A DNA stretch of 6,639 nt, taken from Candidatus Thioglobus sp. Lineage in GTDB: Bacteria; Pseudomonadota; Gammaproteobacteria; PS1; Pseudothioglobaceae. Made by a program: the position numbers and the translations under genes. Shown piece after piece: positions 1-5,681 of the stretch; the stretch's first letter is position 1, and each line of letters opens with the position of its first letter. Under the pieces are notes generated by a model that had not been told where the DNA came from, made no database searches, and saw nothing but the letters and a program-made list of their open reading frames with translations. Where the stretch lies: the NCBI GenBank assembly GCA_015163925.1, contig JAAOIF010000064.1, positions 1 through 6,639 of the forward strand, given 5' to 3'.

Positions 1-1279
1 GCGCATTAACGCTATTTCGCAAGCCATTTTGCTGCATAGAAATAAACCATTGCGGCGTTGCCCGGAAAATCACCGGAGTTTTATGCCGCCAGCAATGAGG
101 GTAAGAATGCTGCAAATCTTGGTGATTTAGCAAAGTGTTTTCGCCCTTTAAAATCTCCAAAATTGTCGCATTTGCCTTGAAAATAAACTGCCCGCCGAGC
201 AAGGGAGTATCAGCAAAAAACACGCCACGCCCATCAACCGGGCATTCAACCGGCAGATTATATTTCAGCCCCACCGCAAAATCCTCTTGCCCGTGCGCCG
301 GGGCGGTATGCACGCATCCGGTGCCGGCATCAACGGTAATATGTTCGCCCAAAATAATTGGAACTTGCTTATCATAAAATGGATGTTTTGCTCTCAAACC
401 CTCTAATTCTGTGCCTTTGAGAGTTTTAACAGATTTGCCAATTTTGCCGATTTGCTGACGGAAATCATTAACTAATTTCTCGGCAACCAGCAAATATTCA
501 TTACCATTTTCAAGCATTGAATATTCAAAATCCGGATGCACAGCCACTGCCTCATTCGCCGGCAGAGTCCATGGAGTGGTCGTCCAAATCACTATATGGG
601 CGGGCTTTTCCAAGCCAAAATCAGAACTCTCCAAAGCAAATTTAACATAAATCGCCGGCGAGGTTTTGTCCTGATATTCCACCTCAGCCTCCGCCAGCGC
701 CGAGCCACATTCACAGCACCAATGCACCGGTTTGTAGCCTTTTGCGATATGCCCATTTGCCACAATTTTGCCCAGCGCACGGACAATATCAGCCTCATAT
801 TTGAAATCTTTGGTTAAATAAGGATTGTCCCAATCGGCTAAAATTCCCAAGCGCTGGAAGTCTTGTTTTTGTTTATCCACTTGAGTTTGAGCATATTTTC
901 GGCATTCAGCTCTGAAGCTTTTAGCGTCAAGTTTTGCCCCAACTTTGCCCTTTTTCTTCTCAACATTTAGCTCAATCGGCAAACCGTGACAATCCCAGCC
1001 CGGCACTAACGGCGCATCAAAACCGCTGAGAGTTTTTGCCTTAACGATAATATCCTTCAAAACCTTATTTACCGCATGCCCAATATGAATATCGCCATTT
1101 GCATACGGCGGCCCATCGTGCAAAATGAATTTCGGCTTGCCCTGATTTTGCTTACGAATGCGGGCGTAGAGCTTGTCATTCTGCCACTTTTGCAAAAATC
1201 CACCCTCCCGATTAGCAAGGTTGGCTTTCATAGCAAATTGTGTTGTAGGCAAATTTAGGGTAGATTTATAATCAGACAT
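1..1279 (-). CDS. ileS: Isoleucyl-tRNA synthetase, N-terminal 426 residues (runs off window)
   Basis: This cytoplasmic class I aminoacyl-tRNA synthetase charges tRNA-Ile and edits misactivated valine. Reading the minus strand from the ATG at 1279 gives 426 uninterrupted codons to the window edge, a little under half of the roughly 940 residues usual for the family. The start [11 protein letters not shown] matches how family members begin. The ATP-binding HIGH box is HIGH at residues 65-68, preceded by [18 protein letters not shown] lies at about 94-103 and [10 protein letters not shown] at about 183-192. The inserted editing domain shows [11 protein letters not shown] (about 232-242) and [14 protein letters not shown] (about 321-334), whose final Asp corresponds to the known editing aspartate. 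[15 protein letters not shown] near 393-407 marks the return to the catalytic core. KMSKS and the C-terminal zinc region lie outside the window. The gene follows rluB after a 67-bp gap holding a good -10 box. No Shine-Dalgarno sequence is visible before the ATG. Identity is secure. Confidence 0.97.
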   Translation of the reverse strand, partial: MSDYKSTLNLPTTQFAMKANLANREGGFLQKWQNDKLYARIRKQNQGKPKFILHDGPPYANGDIHIGHAVNKVLKDIIVKAKTLSGFDAPLVPGWDCHGLPIELNVEKKKGKVGAKLDAKSFRAECRKYAQTQVDKQKQDFQRLGILADWDNPYLTKDFKYEADIVRALGKIVANGHIAKGYKPVHWCCECGSALAEAEVEYQDKTSPAIYVKFALESSDFGLEKPAHIVIWTTTPWTLPANEAVAVHPDFEYSMLENGNEYLLVAEKLVNDFRQQIGKIGKSVKTLKGTELEGLRAKHPFYDKQVPIILGEHITVDAGTGCVHTAPAHGQEDFAVGLKYNLPVECPVDGRGVFFADTPLLGGQFIFKANATILEILKGENTLLNHQDLQHSYPHCWRHKTPVIFRATPQWFISMQQNGLRNSVNA

Positions 1280-1305
1280 CGCGTTTTTATGCAAATAAAT
1301 CTGTA

Positions 1306-1336
1306 ATTATACTTTGAGACTTTATTTAATTAGCAA
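1306..1336 (-). promoter_or_regulatory. Candidate sigma-70 promoter for ileS
   Basis: On the minus strand a perfect TATAAT (-10) occupies 1311-1306. TTGCTA lies at 1336-1331 as a 4/6 match to the -35 box, with a 19-bp spacer that is slightly long. The predicted transcript start near 1299 gives a leader of about 20 nt before the ileS ATG. The site lies in the 67-bp AT-rich gap between rluB and ileS. The exact -10 match and position favour a real promoter, but AT-rich gaps produce such matches by chance. Confidence 0.5.
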
Positions 1337-1346
1337 TGATTTCTGT

Positions 1347-2078
1347 TCAGGATTTTAAACCGGCGGCTAATAATAATTTGACTTGTCCGGGTTTGAGGCT
1401 TACGGTTTGATTGGCTCTCAGGCTGTCCGGCAGGCGGATTTCGCCAAAACGCACGCGGATTAAGCGTGAAACTTTAAAGCCTAATGCCTCCCACAAACGC
1501 CTGACCTCGCGTTTTTTGCCTTCTTTTAACACTACTTTATACCAGCGATTTGCCCCCGTGCCGCCGCCTAAAGTGACTTTGGAAAACTTAGCAAAGCCGT
1601 CTTCTAATTCAATTCCGGAGGTGAGTTTTTGCAAGTCCTCAAGCCCAACTTTTCCAAACACTCGCACCGAATATTCTCTCTCAATTTCCGCTGACGGATG
1701 CATAAGTTTATGGGCTAAATCGCCGTTATTAGTGAAAAGTAGCAAGCCCGAAGTATTCAAATCCAAGCGCCCGACCATCACCCAGCGCGACTGTTTTGGC
1801 AGCAAATCATAAACACTTTTGCGCCCCTCATCGTCCTTGTTTGAGCAAATCACGCCGGCTTGTTTGTTAAGAATAATAACTCTGGTTTCATCCTCATTAT
1901 AACGCCCCAAATCCAGCGCCCGCCCATCAATTTTGACCTTATCAGTCAGATTTGCCTTATCGCCAATTTTCGCAGTTTTATTATTACATTCCACCCGCCC
2001 CTGCTCAATCAGCCGCTCCGCCCATCGCCTTGAGCCATAGCCTGCCGTGGCAATCAGTTTTTGTAATCTTTCAGGCAT
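1347..2078 (-). CDS. rluB: 23S rRNA pseudouridine synthase, RluB type
   Basis: RluB-type enzymes isomerise a uridine in the peptidyl-transferase region of 23S rRNA (U2605 in E. coli) to pseudouridine. The 243-residue protein has an N-terminal S4 RNA-binding domain (about 1-60, starting ERLQKLIATAGYGSRR) followed by the RsuA/RluB/E/F-type catalytic domain. The catalytic Asp is D106 in GRLDLNTSGLLLF (103-115). NRWYKVVLKEGKKREVRRLWE (from residue 177) is typical of RluB rather than RsuA, RluE or RluF. The protein lacks the long basic C-terminal tail seen in E. coli RluB (about 290 residues). Its ATG overlaps the end of the 62-residue gene upstream by 8 bp and has only weak ribosome-binding sequence, which suggests translational coupling. 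Fold and reaction are secure; the exact target uridine is inferred from the family. Confidence 0.93.
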   Translation of the reverse strand: MPERLQKLIATAGYGSRRWAERLIEQGRVECNNKTAKIGDKANLTDKVKIDGRALDLGRYNEDETRVIILNKQAGVICSNKDDEGRKSVYDLLPKQSRWVMVGRLDLNTSGLLLFTNNGDLAHKLMHPSAEIEREYSVRVFGKVGLEDLQKLTSGIELEDGFAKFSKVTLGGGTGANRWYKVVLKEGKKREVRRLWEALGFKVSRLIRVRFGEIRLPDSLRANQTVSLKPGQVKLLLAAGLKS

Positions 2079-2259
2079 TTAAAATTTTCATACCATCTTG
2101 CAAAAACTCATCCTCTAAATCCTTCATCAATAAAGATATGGTTTTATCTTTTTTGGCGGTATCTCTCTGTTTTTTAATTGAAAGAAATGCAATGAAAACA
2201 GCCACTATTAAAGTGGCCGTTTGTATATTTTGAGAAGTAATATAATTACTCCAGTCCAT
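2071..2259 (-). CDS. Small single-pass membrane protein, unknown function
   Basis: This is a 62-residue protein I cannot assign. A short polar N-terminus (MDWSNYITSQNIQ) is followed by one hydrophobic segment at about 14-28 (TATLIVAVFIAFLSI), then KKQRD and a charged, probably helical tail of about 30 residues. The layout predicts an N-out, C-in inner-membrane anchor with a cytoplasmic helix. The segment after the membrane span faintly recalls the start of DUF4760-type proteins, so it could be a remnant of a longer protein; that is a weak impression. It looks translated: AAGAAGG (2271-2265) sits 5 nt before the ATG, one of the best ribosome-binding sites in the window. Its stop overlaps the rluB start by 8 bp. 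It fills the position between trpS and rluB where scpA-scpB are often found in related bacteria. Confidence 0.7.
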   Translation of the reverse strand: MDWSNYITSQNIQTATLIVAVFIAFLSIKKQRDTAKKDKTISLLMKDLEDEFLQDGMKILNA

Positions 2260-2284
2260 TTGAACCTTCTTGTAAATTCTGCAT
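2246..2284 (-). other. Possible 12-codon leader ORF overlapping the small membrane protein gene
   Basis: An ATG at 2284 is preceded by GGAGAG with a 4-nt spacer and opens a 12-codon frame (MQNLQEGSNGLE, TAA stop). It runs through the ribosome-binding site and start codon of the 62-residue gene in a different frame and ends 11 nt past that start codon. Ribosomes on it could block or feed re-initiation at the downstream start. The good Shine-Dalgarno match is seen directly; any function is inference. Confidence 0.3.
2265..2271 (-). promoter_or_regulatory. Strong ribosome-binding site of the 62-residue protein
   Basis: AAGAAGG on the minus strand lies 5 nt upstream of the ATG at 2259. It fixes that start and supports real translation of a short gene. 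It stands out because ileS, trpS, coaX and nhaD show no obvious Shine-Dalgarno sequence. Confidence 0.7.
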
Positions 2285-2304
2285 TTCGCTCTCCGGCTAT
2301 TAAA

Positions 2305-2333
2305 AAAATATTATTTTAACATAACTAAATCAA
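2305..2333 (-). promoter_or_regulatory. Weak candidate promoter downstream of trpS
   Basis: On the minus strand TTGATT (2333-2328, overlapping the trpS stop codon) and TATTTT (2310-2305) are spaced by 17 bp, each a 4/6 match to consensus. They lie in the 70-bp AT-rich gap between trpS and the small membrane protein gene, where an internal promoter for that gene and rluB would be expected. The region is AT-rich enough for this to arise by chance. No hairpin terminator was seen in the gap. Confidence 0.22.
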
Positions 2334-3529
2334 TAAACAATCCCCATCGCCTCGCGGACTTCAGCCATAGTTTCACGGGCGATATTTCGGGCTTTTTCGC
2401 TGCCTTCAAAAATAATTTGTTTGATTAAATCTGGGTCGGCTTGGTATTTTTTGATGCGTTCTTGCATTGGAATTAGCTCGGTTTGGACTGCCTCAATCAC
2501 CGGTTGCTTGCATTCAATACAGCCGATTTTTGCTTTGCTGCAGCCGTTTTTGACCCAATCGCAAGTTGTCTCATTTGAGTAAATTTGATGCAGCCGCCAG
2601 ACTGGGCATTTTTCAGGGTCGCCGGCATCAGTGATTTTCACTCTGGCGGGGTCGGTTGGCATTCGCTTGATTTTGCTTTCAATCTCTTCATTACTGTCAC
2701 GCAGGGAAATAGTGTTGCCGTAGGATTTGCTCATTTTTTGCCCATCAAGTCCGGGCATTTTTGCAGCCTCAGTCAGCAGAGAATCCGGCTCCGGCAGGAT
2801 AATTTTGCCCATTCCCTCAATATATCCAGCCAGCCGCTCACGGTCGCCAAGAGTAATATTTTGCTGCTCTTGGAGTAACGCTTGAGCCTTTACCAAAGCC
2901 TCAGAATCGCCGGTTTCTTGGTAAATTTTGCGGAATGACTGATAGGATTTTGCTTGCTTTTTGCCCATTTTTCCAATCGCCGCCTCAGCCTTTTGCTCAA
3001 AATCCGCGTCCCGCCCATACACAAAATTGAAGCGCCGAGCCACTTCTCGGGCAAATTCCACATGCGCCACTTGGTCCTCGCCGACCGGCACTAAACCTGC
3101 CTTGTAAATCAAAATATCGGCACTTTGCAGCAGCGGATAGCCCAAAAATCCATAAGTTGCCAAGTCTTTAGTTTTGAGCCGCAGCTGCTGATCCTTATAG
3201 GAAGGCACGCGCTCCAGCCAAGAAAGTGGGGTAGACATTGAAAGCAGCAAGTGCAATTCGGCGTGTTCTGGGACTTTGGATTGCACAAAAATCGTTGCTG
3301 TGTTAGGGTTTATGCCAGCCGCCAGCCAATCTATTACCATTTCCATTACATTATTTTCCAAGTCAATTTTGTCCTTTGCGTAAGGTTTTGATAGCGTTTT
3401 TTGGAAATACAAAAAGTAAGAATCATACTGATTTTGCAGGTTTTGCCAATTCTTCAAAACGCCGTGATAATGCCCCAAATGCAGCCCTCCGGTGGGTCTC
3501 ATACCTGATAAAACTCGTTTTTCTTGCAT
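2330..3529 (-). CDS. trpS: Tryptophanyl-tRNA synthetase (long proteobacterial form)
   Basis: This cytoplasmic class I synthetase charges tRNA-Trp. Starting at the ATG at 3529 the protein has 399 residues and begins MQEKRVLSGMRPTG, as the family does. An in-frame ATG at 3601 would add 24 unconserved residues overlapping coaX, so I reject it. HLGH (17-20) is the HIGH box, GEDQ follows mid-protein, and KMSKS is at 265-269. A proteobacterial insertion (about 170-255) precedes MPGLDGQKMSKSYGNT. Four cysteines at 308, 330, 337 and 340 form C-x21-C-x6-C-x2-C, nearly the pattern that binds [4Fe-4S] near the anticodon-binding region of Thermotoga maritima TrpRS. Oddity: where relatives have a VADWHALTT-like stretch lining the tryptophan pocket, this protein reads LYFQKTLSK (about 40-48), while both flanks are conserved. 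The start has no Shine-Dalgarno sequence and overlaps the stop of a mini-ORF (TAATG). Identity is secure. Confidence 0.95.
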   Translation of the reverse strand: MQEKRVLSGMRPTGGLHLGHYHGVLKNWQNLQNQYDSYFLYFQKTLSKPYAKDKIDLENNVMEMVIDWLAAGINPNTATIFVQSKVPEHAELHLLLSMSTPLSWLERVPSYKDQQLRLKTKDLATYGFLGYPLLQSADILIYKAGLVPVGEDQVAHVEFAREVARRFNFVYGRDADFEQKAEAAIGKMGKKQAKSYQSFRKIYQETGDSEALVKAQALLQEQQNITLGDRERLAGYIEGMGKIILPEPDSLLTEAAKMPGLDGQKMSKSYGNTISLRDSNEEIESKIKRMPTDPARVKITDAGDPEKCPVWRLHQIYSNETTCDWVKNGCSKAKIGCIECKQPVIEAVQTELIPMQERIKKYQADPDLIKQIIFEGSEKARNIARETMAEVREAMGIVY

Positions 3530-3558
3530 TATAATTTGTGAAGTAGAAAAATTTGCAT
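3529..3558 (-). other. Nine-codon mini-ORF bridging coaX and trpS
   Basis: The coaX stop codon overlaps an ATG as TAATG at 3560-3556. That ATG opens a 9-codon frame (MQIFLLHKL) whose TAA stop at 3531-3529 again overlaps the trpS ATG as TAATG. The mini-ORF therefore fills the coaX-trpS interval exactly, with a 1-nt stop/start overlap at each end. This would let terminating ribosomes reach trpS, which has no visible Shine-Dalgarno sequence, by two re-initiation steps. The geometry is seen directly; translation of the peptide is inference. Confidence 0.35.
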
Positions 3559-4256
3559 TATACCTTGCCATTAACGCTTTTGCCTTGCCTGTTTTGGACA
3601 TAAACTGCCAAGCCTTTTAGCACTAAATTTTGCTCCAAAGTGGTGGAATAATTGAGTTTTGAGGACAGAATTTTGCCATCAAATCCGGTCAGCAGAATCC
3701 GCAAATCGTCAAATTCCGCCTGACTCCGCCCGATTTGCGCATTAATGCTATCAACAAACATTTGCCCAGTTCCAAAATCCCAAGCCTGCTCAGTATTACT
3801 GGCGAGTTTTGCGATTTTCAACTGTTTGGAATTAGTCTTAAATTGCTCAAAACTACTCCGAAGTCTGCCAAGTCCAGCCGTAATCAAACCTCCCTGATGC
3901 AAGCCGTCAGCGGCAATTACATCAAAAGTCAGCGCACTTCCGGCATCAATTATTAGTAAATTTTGCTCAGGGAAAAGTGAAATTGCAGCCAGCATTGCCA
4001 AAAATCGGTCAGAGCCTAAATCAGTTGGATTTTGATAATTAGATTTAAAATCGCCAAACTCAGCCGGCGACTTCACAAACTCAACCTCCAAGCCGTTTAG
4101 CAAGGATTTATCGCCCACACAAGTAGCAAAAATTCTATCAGCTTTAGGCAATTTATCCAGCCGAAAATCCGCCAGCAGACAGGAATAGAATTGCCCCTCA
4201 AACTGCCATTTGACGGCGCTATTGCCAATATCTATGAGTAAAATTGTGTTATCCAA
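3558..4256 (-). CDS. coaX: Type III pantothenate kinase
   Basis: CoaX phosphorylates pantothenate with ATP, the first committed step of coenzyme A synthesis, in the cytoplasm. It belongs to the ASKHA fold, and characterised members need a monovalent cation. No ATG is available near the conserved N-terminus, so I chose the TTG at 4256, giving 232 residues beginning M-DNTILLIDIGNSAVKW. In-frame TTG codons at 4262, 4268 and 4298 are alternatives, but the added residues merely shadow nhaD. The phosphate-binding DIGNS is at 9-13, GSDR at 81-84, the catalytic-Asp motif DAGSALTFD at 104-112, and GGLITAGL at 122-129, where many relatives have PG rather than AG. The start overlaps the end of nhaD by 8 bp without a Shine-Dalgarno sequence, pointing to coupled translation. 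The 3' end abuts the mini-ORF before trpS. Many proteobacteria place coaX beside birA; pairing with nhaD is less usual. Confidence 0.9.
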   Translation of the reverse strand: MDNTILLIDIGNSAVKWQFEGQFYSCLLADFRLDKLPKADRIFATCVGDKSLLNGLEVEFVKSPAEFGDFKSNYQNPTDLGSDRFLAMLAAISLFPEQNLLIIDAGSALTFDVIAADGLHQGGLITAGLGRLRSSFEQFKTNSKQLKIAKLASNTEQAWDFGTGQMFVDSINAQIGRSQAEFDDLRILLTGFDGKILSSKLNYSTTLEQNLVLKGLAVYVQNRQGKSVNGKV

Positions 4257-5631
4257 TGGCAATATCAAACAAATCAGCGTTAATAAGCAAATGCGCAAAA
4301 ATGCTCGCCGCGTAGCCCAAGGCGATAACCGGCATCCATTTCAGGTGTGAAGTAAAAGTATATAAACCCTTAGATTGCCCCATCAGCGCCACTCCAGCGG
4401 CAGAACCAACCGACAGCAAACTCCCGCCCACTCCGGTTGTCAGCGTCACCAAAAGCCACTGCCCAAGCGACATATCCGGATTCATCGTCAAAACCGCAAA
4501 CATCACCGGAATATTATCCACAATCGCCGAAAGCACGCCGACCAAAATATTAGCATAAGTTGCCCCTAAGGAAACATACATCGCCTCGGAGGTCAGCGCC
4601 AGATAGCCCATAAATCCAAGCCCGCCAACGCTTAAAATCACTCCAAAGAAAAATAGCAAAGTGTCCCATTCGGCTCTGGCAATTTTGTTGAAAACATCAA
4701 AATGTTTAGCGTCATCGGAGTTGCGGCGTTTTTCATATTTGCCAATTATAAAACTTGCAATCATCAGGTAACTCAAGCCAGTCATCATTCCCATCGCCGG
4801 CGGCAGGTGCAGAATACTATGAAAACTCACGGCAGTAATAATCGTCAGCATAAACAATCCGGCAATCCATATTCCGCCTTTTTTAATTGCAATTTTGCTC
4901 TCATTTGCACTAACAGAATCGTTTTTAATGGCAAAGTGCATAATCGCCGCCGGCACGATAAAGTTAATCAGCGATGGCACAATCAGGCTAAAAAATTGGG
5001 TGAAATCCACCAAGCCTTTTTGCCAAACCATCAGAGTAGTAATATCGCCAAATGGGCTAAAAGCCCCGCCAGCATTGGCTGCCACGACAATATTTATAAA
5101 TGCAATGGAGATAAAACGGATATTACTGCCGCCGACTGCCATCACCACAGCGCCCATAATCAGTGCTGTGGTAAGGTTATCGGCGAGTGGAGAGAGGAAA
5201 AACGCCAAAAAACCCGTCAGCCAAAACAACTGCCGAAACGAAAAACCCTTATTCACCAGCCAAGTTTTTAAGGCCTCAAACACTTGCCGCTCACGCAATG
5301 CCTCAATATAAGTCATTGCCACCAGCAAAAATAAAAACAGCTCGGCGTATTCCAGCAAATTATGCCGTAATGCCACCTCAGCCGTATGCGGCAAGCCATT
5401 TTGCGCATACACCCAGCCGATTAAGCCCCAAATCACGCCAGCCACTAAAATCACCGGTTTGGACTTTTTGAAATGGGTAAATTCCTCAACCATCACAAAA
5501 ACATAAGCAATCACAAATACCGCCAAAGCGCTATAACCCGCCCAGTGCTTGGTTAAATCCAATGTTTCAGTGGAATTTCCAGCAAATACCAAAGTTGGAA
5601 AAAATGCCAGTAAGACTAATAATTTCATCAT
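4249..5631 (-). CDS. nhaD: Na+/H+ antiporter, NhaD family
   Basis: NhaD exchanges cytoplasmic Na+ or Li+ for external H+ at the inner membrane, helping with sodium and alkaline stress. The 460-residue protein starts with a signal-like hydrophobic stretch (2-17, ending VFAG) and has about a dozen membrane spans, the usual family size and layout. The two inverted halves of the ion-transporter fold are visible. The first carries SPLADNLTTALIMG (147-160) and NAGGAFSPFGDITTLM (186-201). The second carries SAIVDNIPVMFAVLTM and TTGVGGSLLSVGSAAGVALM near 370-420. D151, N152, N186, D196, T198 and T199 correspond to conserved polar residues that I recall being tested by mutation in Vibrio cholerae NhaD. 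Two adjacent ATGs (5631 and 5628) are possible starts; neither has a Shine-Dalgarno sequence, because the leader is the A-rich repeat. The 3' end overlaps coaX by 8 bp. Confidence 0.93.
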   Translation of the reverse strand: MMKLLVLLAFFPTLVFAGNSTETLDLTKHWAGYSALAVFVIAYVFVMVEEFTHFKKSKPVILVAGVIWGLIGWVYAQNGLPHTAEVALRHNLLEYAELFLFLLVAMTYIEALRERQVFEALKTWLVNKGFSFRQLFWLTGFLAFFLSPLADNLTTALIMGAVVMAVGGSNIRFISIAFINIVVAANAGGAFSPFGDITTLMVWQKGLVDFTQFFSLIVPSLINFIVPAAIMHFAIKNDSVSANESKIAIKKGGIWIAGLFMLTIITAVSFHSILHLPPAMGMMTGLSYLMIASFIIGKYEKRRNSDDAKHFDVFNKIARAEWDTLLFFFGVILSVGGLGFMGYLALTSEAMYVSLGATYANILVGVLSAIVDNIPVMFAVLTMNPDMSLGQWLLVTLTTGVGGSLLSVGSAAGVALMGQSKGLYTFTSHLKWMPVIALGYAASIFAHLLINADLFDIAIG

Positions 5632-5681
5632 TTTTTTATTGTTTTTTATTGTTTTTTATTGTTTTTTATTGTTTTTTATTG
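5632..5681 (-). repeat. Five perfect 10-bp repeats (CAATAAAAAA) between ygfZ and nhaD
   Basis: On the minus strand CAATAAAAAA occurs five times in tandem without a mismatch, ending immediately before the nhaD ATG. The first unit supplies the last codon (CAA) and stop (TAA) of ygfZ, so the repeat makes up the whole 44-bp spacer between the genes. Each unit carries an A6 tract (A7 where the last unit meets the ATG), and the 10-bp period is close to one DNA helical turn, the arrangement known to give intrinsic curvature. The array also leaves nhaD with an unstructured A-rich leader in place of a Shine-Dalgarno sequence. Perfect copies suggest recent expansion and possible length variation between strains. 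It would change only the spacing, not either protein. Confidence 0.95.

Noticed and set aside
592..817. Short open frames on both strands within the first kilobase
   Set aside because: The region is fully occupied by the intact ileS frame, which has strong motifs throughout; the short frames are out of phase with it or antisense to it.
1280..1346. T-box, riboswitch or terminator in the rluB-ileS gap
   Set aside because: The 67-bp gap is too short for a T-box leader and shows no stem with a U tract; only a promoter-like -10 box stands out.
1411..1812. 133-codon plus-strand open frame opposite rluB
   Set aside because: It is antisense to the conserved catalytic domain of rluB and has no ribosome-binding site or recognisable domain.
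3530..3601. Extended trpS start at 3601 adding 24 residues
   Set aside because: The extra residues are the coaX end read in another frame and do not resemble the family; the protein proper starts MQEKRVLSGMRPTG at 3529.
436..4895. Frequent AATTTTGC octamer (at least eight copies on the plus strand), considered as a DNA-uptake-like repeat
   Set aside because: The copies I checked lie inside genes on one strand and read mostly as Gly-Lys-Ile, with others as Glu-Gln-Asn-Leu or similar codon runs, so codon use explains them. They lack the two-orientation pattern of uptake sequences. A genome-wide count against a codon-shuffled control would settle it.
4702..5311. Long plus-strand open frames (up to 189 codons) opposite nhaD
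   Set aside because: The composition (many His, Asn, Lys, no domain) is typical of antisense reading of a membrane-protein gene, and nhaD motifs on the other strand are unambiguous.
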